The notes: generated by a model not told the origin, from the letters alone. Numbered from the stretch's first letter, positions 26,082 through 35,318 are shown. The stretch is DNA of 64,000 nt from RGIG9115 sp045649825 (GCA_045649825.1 JAZRQO010000019.1:62001-126000), one strand, 5' to 3'. Numbers and translations are program-made.

Positions 26082-26594
26082 TTACGGCACAAAAACACGC
26101 TTTGATTTATAGTTCATAAAAATCAATATAACGAGACAAATAATAAGCTCGGGTATAAGGTATGTAGCCTGATAAATAAACGAATAAATCCATGGATTCT
26201 GACCTTCGGGGGCATAGCTTCCAAAAAGCACCGCTCCGCTTATAAGTGAACTTATAAATCTGCCTGCAACACCTGCGGAAGTACCCAGAATTATGCCGCT
26301 TAAATTCTTTTTGAAAAGTCCCGAAACACCGATAACTCCAAAAGCAAGCACATAATCAAGAAGTATTGACATAGGATGATATACAACTCCCGCAAACATA
26401 AGAGAAATAATACCATAAACGGCTCCGGACAAAATACCTGCACTTGCTCCTCGTCTGTAGGAAATAATAAACAGAGGCACCATTGTAAGGGCAATAGAGC
26501 CACCCTGAGGCATTTCCCATACTTTGATGAAACTGCAAAGCACCGCCAAAGCAATTCCTACTGCACATTCCGTTAAAATTCTTGTTTTTTTCAT
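26082..26594 (-). CDS. thiT: Thiamine ECF transporter substrate-binding subunit ThiT
   Basis: This 170-residue protein has six membrane helices and the thiamine-binding signature WEMPQGGSIALTMVPLFIIS near residues 26-45, typical of ThiT. It binds thiamine and works with an ECF energising module (EcfT plus two ATPases), which is not in this window. A TPP riboswitch with its own terminator lies immediately upstream, which independently confirms the thiamine role. Confidence 0.93.
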   Translation of the reverse strand: MKKTRILTECAVGIALAVLCSFIKVWEMPQGGSIALTMVPLFIISYRRGASAGILSGAVYGIISLMFAGVVYHPMSILLDYVLAFGVIGVSGLFKKNLSGIILGTSAGVAGRFISSLISGAVLFGSYAPEGQNPWIYSFIYQATYLIPELIICLVILIFMNYKSKRVFVP

Positions 26595-26622
26595 AAAACA
26601 TCTTCCTTTCTTTTCTGCCGGA

Positions 26623-26653
26623 AAAGAAAAAGCATACCGAAAACCGGTATGCT
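26623..26653 (-). terminator. Riboswitch-controlled terminator of thiT
   Basis: AGCATACCG and CGGTATGCT form a 9-bp stem, followed on the minus strand by TTTTTCTTTTC. It sits between the TPP aptamer and the thiT ribosome binding site and should form when TPP is bound. Confidence 0.85.
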
Positions 26654-26671
26654 AAAAAATCATTTACTAAT

Positions 26672-26754
26672 TGATCCCTACGCCGGCATTATCCATATCA
26701 GGTTCAGGGTCGGAATTAACAATCCCCTCTCAGCCGATAACACCAGCTCCCCTT
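26672..26754 (-). promoter_or_regulatory. TPP riboswitch
   Basis: The minus strand shows the conserved thi-box blocks in order: GGGGAGCTGG, CGGCTGAGAGGGG, GACCCTGAACCTGAT and GGATAATGCCGGCGTAGGGA. It lies directly upstream of thiT with a terminator between them, so thiamine pyrophosphate should switch transcription off. Confidence 0.96.
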
Positions 26755-26863
26755 CAATTTTTGACTATTGTATCATAATTATTTTTGTTTGTCAATAAAT
26801 TTTAAAAAACTTATTTTGTTCTGTATGATAAATTATTTTTGCATTTGACATAAATCATCAAAA

Positions 26864-27370
26864 TTATTCATTGAAATTATTAAAATCAAGTCTTGCCATA
26901 GCAATTCCGATAGAAATTATTGCGAATATATTTCCGAATACGGAACTATAGGCTCCATTTGCCAGGTTATAAACAAGCCAGAACGGTGCCGCAAAAAGGG
27001 ATAGTGCTCTTATGTTTTTTTCTTTTGTTAACCACAGTGCTGTAACTTCAAGAATAATTCCCGTTATAGCAAATAGACTAAAAATATTTTCATACATAGC
27101 TATACCTGCCCCAAGGAGCAGTATGTTGACAGCTATCATAATACTTTTAAAATGTTTGGTAACAAACTCTTTTTCTTTGTACCCTGCAAAGAAAGACAGT
27201 AAAAGCCCTGAAAAATCAAGAACAGCACCTTCAAAAGCACCTAAAAATATGTATTGAAATATGTATAACAATCTTGAGATTAAATTGACGGCGATAATAT
27301 TTCTCCTCTTTCTGAACTGAAAGCTCAGAAGAAATGTCACAACCGCCGAAACTCCCAATATATGAGCCAT
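26864..27370 (-). CDS. YgjV-like membrane protein
   Basis: This 168-residue protein has about five or six membrane segments and resembles the YgjV family of bacterial inner-membrane proteins, with the N-terminal FLLSFQFRKRRNIIAVNLISRLLYIFQY block and the C-terminal FAAPFWLVYNLANGAYSSV block. No molecular function is established for the family. It stands alone; the next gene upstream is an MFS transporter, 55 bases away. Confidence 0.75.
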   Translation of the reverse strand: MAHILGVSAVVTFLLSFQFRKRRNIIAVNLISRLLYIFQYIFLGAFEGAVLDFSGLLLSFFAGYKEKEFVTKHFKSIMIAVNILLLGAGIAMYENIFSLFAITGIILEVTALWLTKEKNIRALSLFAAPFWLVYNLANGAYSSVFGNIFAIISIGIAMARLDFNNFNE

Positions 27371-27425
27371 ATAAAAATTTCCTCCGTTTACTGCAGCTAC
27401 TCAAATATTTGTAAATTGAGTTTAT

Positions 27426-28649
27426 TTAAGGCTTACGGATAAACAAATTTAGCACCAACGCAACAAATGTCAATGCAAGAAGCATCACAAATGTGGCGGG
27501 ATATCCGCCCGTAATTTCAAGGACCTTGTTTGAAGCAGTTGCCACAAAGGAACCTACCATAACAGTGAAAGTCATCAGTGCCATATTATTTGAAAAGTGC
27601 TTCATTCCAAAGAATGATGATGTAAATGCAGCGGTGATTGTCGGGCAAGCACCGTAAGACATACCCGTAAAGCAAAGTCCTGCAATACACAAAGACAGAG
27701 AGCCTGCACATACTGCAACCAGCGTTACTCCTGCTGCACAAATCGTAAGGATATTGGCACAAATCATAGTTTTACGGCGTCCGATAATATCGAAAACCGC
27801 ACCTGTAAGAATTCTGCCAAGTCCGTTACACACCGACAGTACTCCAACAAGAGAAACTGCAAGCACTTCGGGAGAACCTACCGACAAAGCCATATCCTTT
27901 GCAAAACTGATAACTGAACTGCCCACTGCAGCCAGAAATGAGATACATATAAATGCCATCCAGAACGAAGGACGGCGAAGCATCTGCAGGGATGTAAAAT
28001 CCTGTTTTTCAAAATTTTCCGTAATTTTGTTTACGTTTGTCTTAGCTTCAGGAAAAACCATTCCCTGAGTAGGTTTCTTAAGCAAAAATCCCGACACAAA
28101 CAAAACCACAAAAATGGAAATACCTAAAACTATATAGGTAGTACGCCATCCGACAGCACTTTTGAACATAGAATCTGCAACATTTCCAAGTATCAGGGCA
28201 GATGCACCAAAACCCATCATCAAGCAACCTGAGCATAACCCCTTCTTATCAGGAAACCAACTGCTGACGGTTGATATAGTTACATTGTATGCAATACCGA
28301 TACCAAGTCCCGCCAATACGCCGTATGTAATGTACAAAAACCAAATGGGTACATTATAAAGAAAAGCAGTGAGTACGAAACCTAAAGCGGACAAAGCCCC
28401 TGCAGCTATAAGAGCCATCCGGTGTCCTGCACGTTTAGAAATTTGTGCACCTAACAGACCACCTATGCAAAAGAAAGTCATAGCCAGTGTGAAGTTCAAA
28501 GCAAGCTCAGAAGGTCCCCAACCAAATTCAGCGGTTAAGGGTGATTTCAGAATAGACCACGCATACAAAACTCCTGCAAAGAGCATAGCTATAATGCCAA
28601 CCGCCATATAAAACCAACGTATGGAAATGTTGTTGTTTGTTTTTCCCAT
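27426..28649 (-). CDS. MFS transporter of the oxalate/formate antiporter (OFA) type
   Basis: This 407-residue, 12-helix major facilitator protein has the OFA-type opening GIIAMLFAGVLYAWSILKSPL, a loop LGAQISKRAGHRMAL in the position of the MFS signature, and TISTVSSWFPDKKGLCSGCLMMGFG. OFA members exchange or import small carboxylates such as oxalate, formate or lactate. The substrate here is unknown; no oxalate-decarboxylation genes are nearby. It is 35 bases downstream of the lipid kinase gene. Confidence 0.85.
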   Translation of the reverse strand: MGKTNNNISIRWFYMAVGIIAMLFAGVLYAWSILKSPLTAEFGWGPSELALNFTLAMTFFCIGGLLGAQISKRAGHRMALIAAGALSALGFVLTAFLYNVPIWFLYITYGVLAGLGIGIAYNVTISTVSSWFPDKKGLCSGCLMMGFGASALILGNVADSMFKSAVGWRTTYIVLGISIFVVLFVSGFLLKKPTQGMVFPEAKTNVNKITENFEKQDFTSLQMLRRPSFWMAFICISFLAAVGSSVISFAKDMALSVGSPEVLAVSLVGVLSVCNGLGRILTGAVFDIIGRRKTMICANILTICAAGVTLVAVCAGSLSLCIAGLCFTGMSYGACPTITAAFTSSFFGMKHFSNNMALMTFTVMVGSFVATASNKVLEITGGYPATFVMLLALTFVALVLNLFIRKP

Positions 28650-28684
28650 TTTTAAAACTCCTATGTTTAAAATTCAGCTGCAAT

Positions 28685-29593
28685 TCAGTTAGTATTTCCT
28701 TTATTGGTAATAAACCTGATTGCTTTATTAATGTTTTCTACCCTTATTACTTCCTCGCCGTAAGCATACTCACCGTCCAAAGTCCAGTTGATATTTTCAG
28801 GTGTTTCAATGGTTATGCTTTTTGCACTCATAAAGGTTATCATTTTTGTGTTATACTTTTTAGTACTCAGTGCAATAACAATTTCATTAAGCTCAAAAAG
28901 GTCTTTAGGAAGCCGTATAAGCAAAAGCTCAAGCATACCGTCACTTAAATCAACGATTTTGGGATCAAGGTTAATAACGCCTCCAACAGATGTTGAATTA
29001 CATATTGCCCCAAAAATAAAATCGTCCTCTATCACAGTCCCGTCTGCAACAAAACGAAGATGCTTGCTTTTTAAATTGGCAATATCTTTAATTCCCTCGA
29101 ATGCATAAGCCAGATGACCAAGTGTATTTTTTACATTTTGCGGGGTTTTATATGAAACCTCGGTAAAGGCACCAAAGGATGCTACATATGAGAAAATTCT
29201 GCCATTAAACGATCCCATATCTATTTCCTCGGCAGTTCCGTCCATTATATCAGCTGCAGCCTTTAAGATATTTTTGGATAATTTTAAGCTGTTTGCAAAA
29301 TCATTTGTACTGCCTGCAGGGATATAACCTATCTCCACGTCAGCCCCGGACTTCAATACTCCTGCAACAATCTCGTTAAAGGTGCCGTCTCCGCCTACTG
29401 CTACAATCAAATCAAAGTTTGAGGCATTTTCCTTTGCATACCTTTTGGCATCGCCTGCAGCCTCAGTAAGATACACCGTGTTATTGTAGCCGTTTTTGCC
29501 GAACAACACCAAAATATCAGTTAAATATTTATTTGCCTTTTTTGTTCCTGCACAAGGATTCATTATAAGCAAAAGATTTTTAGTTTTTTCCAT
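28685..29593 (-). CDS. Diacylglycerol kinase-family lipid kinase (DgkB/YegS type)
   Basis: This 302-residue kinase begins LLLIMNPCAGTKKANKYL, followed by the nucleotide-binding VAVGGDGTFNEIVAGVL (about residues 60-76) and GSTNDFANSL. The C-terminal beta domain contains NSTSVGGVINLDPKIVDLSDGMLELLL. DgkB recycles diacylglycerol released during lipoteichoic acid synthesis into phospholipid precursors. The upstream region holds a promoter with a palindrome over its -10 box and a leader of about 210 bases. Confidence 0.9.
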   Translation of the reverse strand: MEKTKNLLLIMNPCAGTKKANKYLTDILVLFGKNGYNNTVYLTEAAGDAKRYAKENASNFDLIVAVGGDGTFNEIVAGVLKSGADVEIGYIPAGSTNDFANSLKLSKNILKAAADIMDGTAEEIDMGSFNGRIFSYVASFGAFTEVSYKTPQNVKNTLGHLAYAFEGIKDIANLKSKHLRFVADGTVIEDDFIFGAICNSTSVGGVINLDPKIVDLSDGMLELLLIRLPKDLFELNEIVIALSTKKYNTKMITFMSAKSITIETPENINWTLDGEYAYGEEVIRVENINKAIRFITNKGNTN

Positions 29594-29807
29594 ATTTAAT
29601 CACTTCTCTTTAAAATGATATTTTCACTTTTATAAAGACCGAACTATTTAGATGCCAATGTATTGGTAAAGTTTTAAGCGTTTTACAATCAAAGTCAAAT
29701 TTGCTACTTCACAGTAATGCAAAATTTCACTCATAAAGTAAATTTAATTATCTTCAGATTACTTAACTTGCCTACAAGGGCAAACTTAGTTAATGAATTC
29801 AATTTGT
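29594..29807 (-). other. Structured leader of about 210 nt upstream of the lipid kinase
   Basis: The region between the promoter at 29814-29842 and the lipid-kinase start holds no ORF. It can fold into at least two stems: AAATTTTGC...GCAAATTT with an inner TACT/AGTA pairing (29700-29730), and a TTGCC/GGCAA-type stem near 29768-29783. I do not recognise a known riboswitch class in it. Confidence 0.35.
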
Positions 29808-29842
29808 GAATTCATTTTACCATATTTTTAGACAACAGTCAA
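29792..29842 (-). promoter_or_regulatory. Promoter with overlapping palindromic operator upstream of the lipid kinase
   Basis: On the minus strand TTGACT (29837-29842), a 17-base spacer and TAAAAT (29814-29819). A perfect 9-bp inverted repeat AATGAATTC-N7-GAATTCATT (29792-29816) covers the downstream half of the -10 box and the expected start site, as a repressor site would. Confidence 0.6.
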
Positions 29843-29857
29843 CAAAATCCTAACAAA

Positions 29858-29884
29858 AAAAGCCTTCCGATTTACGGAAAGCTT
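29858..29884 (-). terminator. Intrinsic terminator after the DeoR gene
   Basis: AAAGCCTTCCG and CGGAAAGCTTT pair with one mismatch; a run of T follows on the minus strand. It ends the microcompartment operon. Confidence 0.8.
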
Positions 29885-29888
29885 TATA

Positions 29889-30650
29889 TTAGTCACAGAT
29901 TAATTTTACTTCGTTTTCTTCAAGCTTTGAAACAAGGTCTGCTTCGGGTCTTGACTCTGTTACGAAGTAGCTTATATCCTCAAAGCCGCAAAGCTTTACA
30001 AAGCCTACTTTGCCAAGCTTTGAGCTATCGCACAGGTAGAATCTTTCCTGGGAGTTTTTCATCATCTCTTTCTTGATTCCGCACTCCTGTTCATTACTGT
30101 CGAGAATACCAACCTCTGATGCAACGCCCTTACTTGAGAAGAACATTTTGCTTGCGAAATAGTCTTCTGCAACGGATTTTTCTGCCATTGTTCCTACAAA
30201 AGACTGATTATGGCTTAAAAGGCCTCCAATAGCAATAACCTTTATTCCATCTTCCCCATCAAGCTCGTTTATAACACGGATTGAGTTTGTAATAACAGTG
30301 ATGTTATTCATCTTTTTAAGCTCACGTGCCATATAAAACGTGGTGGTTGAAGCATCAAGAAAAATCGTATCGCCGGAAACCACAAATCCCGCGGCAACCT
30401 TTGCAAGCCTTGCTTTTTCTTCTACATTAGTATGCTTTCTTTTTTCAAGAGAAAGCTCAAAAGTTGTTCCGTCAATGGGAACAGCACCGCCGTGGGTACG
30501 CCTCAGGCTCTCGTTCTTTTCAAGCTTTTCAAGGTCACGTCTTATTGTTTCTTCAGTTACATCAAGCTCTGCGCTGAGCTTGCTTACGGACACTGCTCCC
30601 TCTATCGAAAGCAGCTCCATTATACGGTTTTGTCGTTCAAGCGGTAACAT
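29889..30650 (-). CDS. DeoR-family transcriptional regulator of the microcompartment locus
   Basis: This 253-residue regulator has the DeoR winged-helix N-terminus (RQNRIMELLSIEGAVSVSKL, ETIRRDLEKLEK, LRRTHGGAV) and a sugar-phosphate-sensing C-terminal domain with FLDASTTTFYMAREL and LCDSSKLGKVGF. Such proteins usually repress sugar operons until a phosphosugar binds; fuculose- or rhamnulose-1-phosphate would fit the aldolase encoded here. It is the last gene of the locus, behind a weak terminator after pduL. An A-rich repeated motif at the two main promoters is a candidate operator. Confidence 0.88.
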   Translation of the reverse strand: MLPLERQNRIMELLSIEGAVSVSKLSAELDVTEETIRRDLEKLEKNESLRRTHGGAVPIDGTTFELSLEKRKHTNVEEKARLAKVAAGFVVSGDTIFLDASTTTFYMARELKKMNNITVITNSIRVINELDGEDGIKVIAIGGLLSHNQSFVGTMAEKSVAEDYFASKMFFSSKGVASEVGILDSNEQECGIKKEMMKNSQERFYLCDSSKLGKVGFVKLCGFEDISYFVTESRPEADLVSKLEENEVKLICD

Positions 30651-30674
30651 TTTATCACTTCTCCTACATCAAGA

Positions 30675-30706
30675 AAAAACCAAAAGCAATTACTTTTGAT
30701 TTTTTC
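30675..30706 (-). terminator. Weak terminator between pduL and the DeoR gene
   Basis: CAAAAG and CTTTTG form the core of a stem extended by A/T pairs, followed on the minus strand by TTTTTTC. It may lower expression of the regulator relative to the enzymes. Confidence 0.55.
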
Positions 30707-30714
30707 TGTTATAA

Positions 30715-31347
30715 TTATTTTTTGAGGATTTTTACTCTGTCGCCATTGCGGATACCTGCCGCATTTGCATCATCTGTATCAATGTGCATTTCTACGTTGA
30801 AGTCATCACGTACACGAACCTGCACATCAAAGAACTTTGTGGGTTTGATTCCATCTACTTCAACATCAACATAGTCGTTATCCTTTATACCCTGCTTTGC
30901 AGCATAGTCAGGTGTAAGATGGATATGACGGTTGGCGATAATAACGCCTTCCTTAAGATAGACTGAGCCTTTAGGGCCTACTATAACTATCTTTTCTGAG
31001 CCTTCTACATTTCCTGAAGGACGAACAGGGGGGCTTACCTTGAGAACGAAAGTATCAGTTCTTGAGATTTCAACCTGTGTATTCTTGCGGACAGGTCCAA
31101 GTATTCGAACATTCTCAATTGCTTTAAGTGAGGGGCCAACCAGTGTTACCACTTCATTTGAAGCAAATTCTCTGCCCATAAGTGTTTTCTTATGAGTAAG
31201 CTCATAGCCCTTACCAAAGAGAGTATCAAGGTCTTCTCTTGAAAGATGGATATGACGTTGTGATACGCCAACCTTGATTTCGCCGTGGTCTTCCTTTATA
31301 CTTTCAACAGCTGCTCTTACAGCTCTTGCGATTTCTTCCTGAGTCAT
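30715..31347 (-). CDS. pduL: Phosphate propanoyltransferase PduL
   Basis: This 210-residue PduL-type phosphotransacylase carries the two zinc-site motifs VGVSQRHIHLS (about 26-36) and IIANRHIHLTPDYA (about 136-149). It converts propionyl-CoA and phosphate to propionyl-phosphate and CoA, so it recycles CoA inside the microcompartment and allows ATP formation by a kinase outside. The N-terminal segment QEEIARAVRAAVESI before the enzyme core looks like an encapsulation peptide. It follows the trimeric shell gene by 14 bases. Confidence 0.93.
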   Translation of the reverse strand: MTQEEIARAVRAAVESIKEDHGEIKVGVSQRHIHLSREDLDTLFGKGYELTHKKTLMGREFASNEVVTLVGPSLKAIENVRILGPVRKNTQVEISRTDTFVLKVSPPVRPSGNVEGSEKIVIVGPKGSVYLKEGVIIANRHIHLTPDYAAKQGIKDNDYVDVEVDGIKPTKFFDVQVRVRDDFNVEMHIDTDDANAAGIRNGDRVKILKK

Positions 31348-31361
31348 TCGTCAATCCCTCC

Positions 31362-31997
31362 TCAATCCATATCAAAGAACTTAACAATTTCTTCGTGAGG
31401 GCTGGGAATTACAACATGACCGTATACCTTACCGAGAGGTGCTGCCGCTTCAATTCCGCTTTCTACTGCGGCTTTGATTGCAGAAACACTGCCTGCAACA
31501 ACCCATGTTACAAGACGTCCGCCAAGACGTTTTTCGGTATGTATAAGTCTGATCTGTGCAGTTTTAAGCATTGTGTCAAGGCCTTCGATTGCGGCAACAA
31601 GACCGTCAATCTCTATAAGTCCGAATGCTTCGCCTGTTGTACCTGCAGCTTCTACGCCTTTCATTGACTTGGGAAGCTTTTTGTTGTACTTATCCTTATT
31701 CATATCAAGAAGATATGCAAGCTTTTCTGTATCGTCGCCGGGGTTTGCAATAACTGAAGAAACGATATACTTTCCTTCTCTTTTTGCATACTCTGCAGCA
31801 GCCTCAACTGCTGACTGTACAGCTGAAACCATACCCTCTATTTTTATTTCGATTACCAGAGGAGCGGGTACGTCTGCACTGCCCGGTCTGGTTCTGTCAA
31901 ATGCTATTACTTTTACATCTGCGGCTTTTGCAGCAACATCTGCCGCCGCAACTGCTGTTGTGAAGCTATAAACTTCAATCATTCCAAGTGCTTTCAT
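31362..31997 (-). CDS. Trimeric microcompartment shell protein (tandem BMC domains)
   Basis: This 211-residue protein has two BMC domains: residues 1 to about 95 (LGMIEVYSFTTAVAAADVA) and about 122-211 (AFGLIEIDGLVAAIEGLDTM, ending VVIPSPHEEI). They are joined by a Lys-rich linker containing KYNKKLPKS. BMC-T proteins form pseudohexameric tiles, often with a larger gated pore for cofactors. No cysteine suited to an Fe-S cluster is seen, unlike the PduT homologue at 33421. It lies between the aldehyde dehydrogenase and pduL genes. Confidence 0.9.
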   Translation of the reverse strand: MKALGMIEVYSFTTAVAAADVAAKAADVKVIAFDRTRPGSADVPAPLVIEIKIEGMVSAVQSAVEAAAEYAKREGKYIVSSVIANPGDDTEKLAYLLDMNKDKYNKKLPKSMKGVEAAGTTGEAFGLIEIDGLVAAIEGLDTMLKTAQIRLIHTEKRLGGRLVTWVVAGSVSAIKAAVESGIEAAAPLGKVYGHVVIPSPHEEIVKFFDMD

Positions 31998-32010
31998 TTG
32001 TTATCCTCCA

Positions 32011-33399
32011 TCAAACTATATGAAGTCCGTCTACAAGTACACATCTTCTCTGACGTGTAAATGAATGAGCTGCTGTGAGGCCTTCGCCTGTGGGACCTGC
32101 AATTGTAAAGGTTGTATAACCCTCACCGCCTGCACCGATACCTGCATATGAAGGAGCATTCTTAACAAAGATTGTTGTTTCTACTGCCTTTGCAAATGCT
32201 GTGAGATGGTCAACATTCTTAGAATGGATATGAGCTGAATGACGGTTGCCGTGCTCAGCCTGGCAAGCTTTTGCGATAGCTTCGTCAATATCCTTAACTC
32301 TTACAATCGGAAGAACAGGCATCATCATTTCTACCTGTACGAAGGGATGCATTGCATCTGTTTCACAAATGATAAGCTTAGCATCAGCGTCAATACCGAG
32401 AGCCTTAAGGAATTTGGAAGCATCCTTACCTACCCAGTCTTTATTGATTGAGTGCTTACCGTTCTTTTCAACCAGGCAAAGCTTAACAAGGTCGTCAACA
32501 ACTCTGCCGTTTATAAGGTACGCACCGTTTTTCTGCATTTCAGAAATAAGCTCGTCTGCAATATTATTAAAGGCAAAACATTCTTTTTCTGCAATACAGG
32601 GAAGGTTATTATCAAAGCTTGCACCTGCAACAATGTCACGTGCCGCTTTTTTAACATCTGCTGTGTCGTCTACGATAACAGGAGGGTTACCTGCACCTGC
32701 ACCGATTGCCTTTTTACCTGATGAAAGAAGCGCACGAACAACGCCGGGACCACCTGTTGCAACAAGCATACGAACGATTGGTGATTTCATCATCACGTTT
32801 GATGAATCCATAGTAGGATTCTTAACTGATACAACTATATTTTCAGGTCCGCCTGCCTCTAATACTGCACGATTGACAAGGTCAACTGCATAGTTTGCAG
32901 TTTTCTTTGCGTTGGGGTGAGGATTGAATACCACACCATTACCGCCTGCAAGCATACCGATTGAGTTACAGATAACGGTTTCTGACGGATTAGTTGAAGG
33001 TGTGATACTTCCGATAACGCCGTAAGGAGCCATTTCGATTAAGGTAAGACCTGCATCACCTGTAATAGCTGTGGGATGTAAATCCTCTGTTCCGGGAGTT
33101 TTGTTTGCAACAAGCTGGTGCTTGATAGTTTTATCAACCACGTTACCCATACCTGTTTCTTTAACGCCGAGAACTGCCATATCGTTAGCTTCTTCAAGAG
33201 TAAGACGACGGATAACAGAAATAATCTTTTCTCTCTGCTCTATTGAATAGCCCTTATAGATTTCTCTCGCCTTTGCAACAGCTTCGAGAGCTTCTTCCAT
33301 AGTGTCAAATACACCCTTTTGCTTACTGCAAGCTTCTTCAATGTTGATGCTACTTACAACCTTCTGAATAATTTCGCTTACGTATTTTTCGTCTAACAT
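32011..33399 (-). CDS. pduP: CoA-acylating propionaldehyde dehydrogenase (PduP-like)
   Basis: This 462-residue enzyme of the aldehyde dehydrogenase superfamily oxidises propanal with NAD+ and CoA to propionyl-CoA. The catalytic cysteine is in FDNNLPCIAEKE near residue 270; SITPSTNPSETV and VVFNPHPNAKKTA form the cofactor region. The first 18 residues (EKYVSEIIQKVVSSI) form an amphipathic helix separated from the core by a short linker, as in encapsulation peptides of PduP/EutE. Its products feed PduL directly downstream. Confidence 0.93.
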   Translation of the reverse strand: MLDEKYVSEIIQKVVSSINIEEACSKQKGVFDTMEEALEAVAKAREIYKGYSIEQREKIISVIRRLTLEEANDMAVLGVKETGMGNVVDKTIKHQLVANKTPGTEDLHPTAITGDAGLTLIEMAPYGVIGSITPSTNPSETVICNSIGMLAGGNGVVFNPHPNAKKTANYAVDLVNRAVLEAGGPENIVVSVKNPTMDSSNVMMKSPIVRMLVATGGPGVVRALLSSGKKAIGAGAGNPPVIVDDTADVKKAARDIVAGASFDNNLPCIAEKECFAFNNIADELISEMQKNGAYLINGRVVDDLVKLCLVEKNGKHSINKDWVGKDASKFLKALGIDADAKLIICETDAMHPFVQVEMMMPVLPIVRVKDIDEAIAKACQAEHGNRHSAHIHSKNVDHLTAFAKAVETTIFVKNAPSYAGIGAGGEGYTTFTIAGPTGEGLTAAHSFTRQRRCVLVDGLHIV

Positions 33400-33420
33400 T
33401 TTATATCATCCTTTCAACCT

Positions 33421-33969
33421 TTACAGAATATTTCTCCAAGTTTTTTCGTCGGGGTTAGCAATAACCGAAGTATCGAGAAGCATACCTCTGTCGCCAATGT
33501 CAGATTTAGCCTTTTCCACTGCCGCGGTTACTGCCGCAACATCTCCTGTAAGGAACATATATGACTTACCGCACATTCCCTTTGCAAGTCTGATTTCCAC
33601 AAGCTGCACAACTGCAGTTTTAGCCGCAGCATCAGCCGCTGCAACCATAGATGCCGCAGAATAAGTTTCTACAATACCAAGAGCCTTGGGGTTTTCAATC
33701 TCGGTTGCTCCATATATAGCGGGGAATATTGATTCGTGGGGATTACCCAGAACAAAGCTGTCTACAAGCCTGTCGGGGTTGCTTGATTTCGCAGCATCAA
33801 CTGCAGCTTTAACTGCACTGAGGTCGCCAGTTATTAAAATTATGTACTTGCCGGGGCATACAACCTGAGCTTCAATAACTTCAATTTCTGCAGTTTTTGC
33901 CATAAGGTCTGCCGCAGTTACGCCCGAAGCAACAGTCATAAACTCCACCATTGCAATTGCTTTTGCCAT
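33421..33969 (-). CDS. pduT: PduT-like trimeric shell protein with an Fe-S type cysteine
   Basis: This 182-residue tandem-BMC protein aligns with PduT along its whole length: AIAMVEFMTVASGVTAADLM, the VVCPGKYIILITGD segment near residue 38, ALGIVETYSAASMVAAADAA, and the end MLLDTSVIANPDEKTW. In PduT the equivalent CPGK cysteine of three subunits holds a [4Fe-4S] cluster in the central pore. An electron path through the shell is therefore likely, with PduS, encoded next to it, as partner. Confidence 0.93.
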   Translation of the reverse strand: MAKAIAMVEFMTVASGVTAADLMAKTAEIEVIEAQVVCPGKYIILITGDLSAVKAAVDAAKSSNPDRLVDSFVLGNPHESIFPAIYGATEIENPKALGIVETYSAASMVAAADAAAKTAVVQLVEIRLAKGMCGKSYMFLTGDVAAVTAAVEKAKSDIGDRGMLLDTSVIANPDEKTWRNIL

Positions 33970-33992
33970 AGTATCAAATTCCTTTCAACTTT

Positions 33993-35315
33993 TTATCTGC
34001 GGATTACTGCATAATCTGAGGTAAGCTCTGTTACCTTACCCGAAAGGGGAGAATATACAGGTACGCTGAGTCCGTCGGCTGCGTTGGCGATTAAGTCGCC
34101 GCTACTTACAACCGCACCCTTCTTAACAACGGGTACTGCAGGAGCACCTATATGCTGACGGAATAAAAGCTTAACTTGTTTGGGGTTTAGTTCGTCCTCT
34201 ACCATTGGTGCTTTTACTGAATAATTATCCAGTCCAAGCCTTGATATAAGACGTTTCATCTGCACTCTTCTAAAGTTTCTGAGAGGATGAACGGGTGCCG
34301 CATCAGTCGGCTCCGGCTTCACTCCCTTTTTCCTGAGAAGGTCTTTACAGTCTGCCATTATAGACTTCGGTGATAGACCCTGGGGGCAGGCATAGAGTTC
34401 ACATATGCCGCACTGAGCACAGAACAATGTATTTGTAATGGCCTTGGTATCCTGCTCCATCCCTTTAGAAACTGCCCTCATAAAAAGATGAGGCTCAATG
34501 GGGTGTCCGAGAAGGTATCTCGGGCAAAGGTCGGTACAACTGCTGCACTGACAACAGGAACTCATAGACCGTTTTATATTCAAAGTTGTTTTTGATTTTC
34601 TTCTTAATATAACAGGATGATTTTCGGGAAGAATGAAAACTGCATTGGTAGTCTTTGTAACTGCCTCATTCATACTGCCAAGCCGTCCTGTCATAGCTCC
34701 GCCTGATAAAACGGCGAAGTCTTCGATTGTTGTTCCTCCGGCGAGCGCTACAAGCTCTGAAAATTTCATACCAAGAGGAACTCTGAATGTGGTGGGGTTT
34801 TTAACAGCACCGCCTACCGTTACATATTTCGCGGTAACAGGTCTGTTTTCTTCAATTGCATAATATGTATTGAGCATAGTTTCTACATTATACACTATGC
34901 AACCTACACTGATAGGTATTTGTCCCGGCGGAACTACTCTGCCGGTAGCCTCATAGATTGTTATAACCTCGTCACCTGCAGGATAAACCTCAGGGAGTCT
35001 ACATACCGATACGTGGGTAAAGGTTTGAAGCTTATCTTCAACTGCTTCTATTGCATCCTTATATGAAGGCTTGATTGCAACGATTATACGTTCTGCCTCT
35101 ACCGCCTCACGTACATGCTCAAGAGCGGTAAGAATTTCATACGTATAACGTGCAAGGAGCTGCCTATGCACACGGAACAGTGGTTCACATTCTGCACAGT
35201 TAAGAATAATTGTATCAGCTTTTTTATTCAATTTTGCATATGATGGAAATCCTGCACCGCCGGCACCAACTACACCGCACTTTCGCATGATTTCTGATAA
35301 AGCTTCAAATTGCAT
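33993..35315 (-). CDS. pduS: PduS-like flavin/iron-sulfur electron carrier
   Basis: This 440-residue protein is related to RnfC and the 51-kDa subunit of complex I. The N-terminal VVGAGGAGFPSYAKL is the FMN/NADH region. Two ferredoxin-like clusters are in CCQCSSCTDLCPR and CAQCGICELYACPQG (about residues 250-310). In Pdu systems it reduces cobalamin; this locus has a B12-independent dehydratase, so here it more likely moves electrons through PduT across the shell, for instance to balance NADH. That role is inference. Confidence 0.92.
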   Translation of the reverse strand: MQFEALSEIMRKCGVVGAGGAGFPSYAKLNKKADTIILNCAECEPLFRVHRQLLARYTYEILTALEHVREAVEAERIIVAIKPSYKDAIEAVEDKLQTFTHVSVCRLPEVYPAGDEVITIYEATGRVVPPGQIPISVGCIVYNVETMLNTYYAIEENRPVTAKYVTVGGAVKNPTTFRVPLGMKFSELVALAGGTTIEDFAVLSGGAMTGRLGSMNEAVTKTTNAVFILPENHPVILRRKSKTTLNIKRSMSSCCQCSSCTDLCPRYLLGHPIEPHLFMRAVSKGMEQDTKAITNTLFCAQCGICELYACPQGLSPKSIMADCKDLLRKKGVKPEPTDAAPVHPLRNFRRVQMKRLISRLGLDNYSVKAPMVEDELNPKQVKLLFRQHIGAPAVPVVKKGAVVSSGDLIANAADGLSVPVYSPLSGKVTELTSDYAVIRR

Positions 35316-35318
35316 AAA

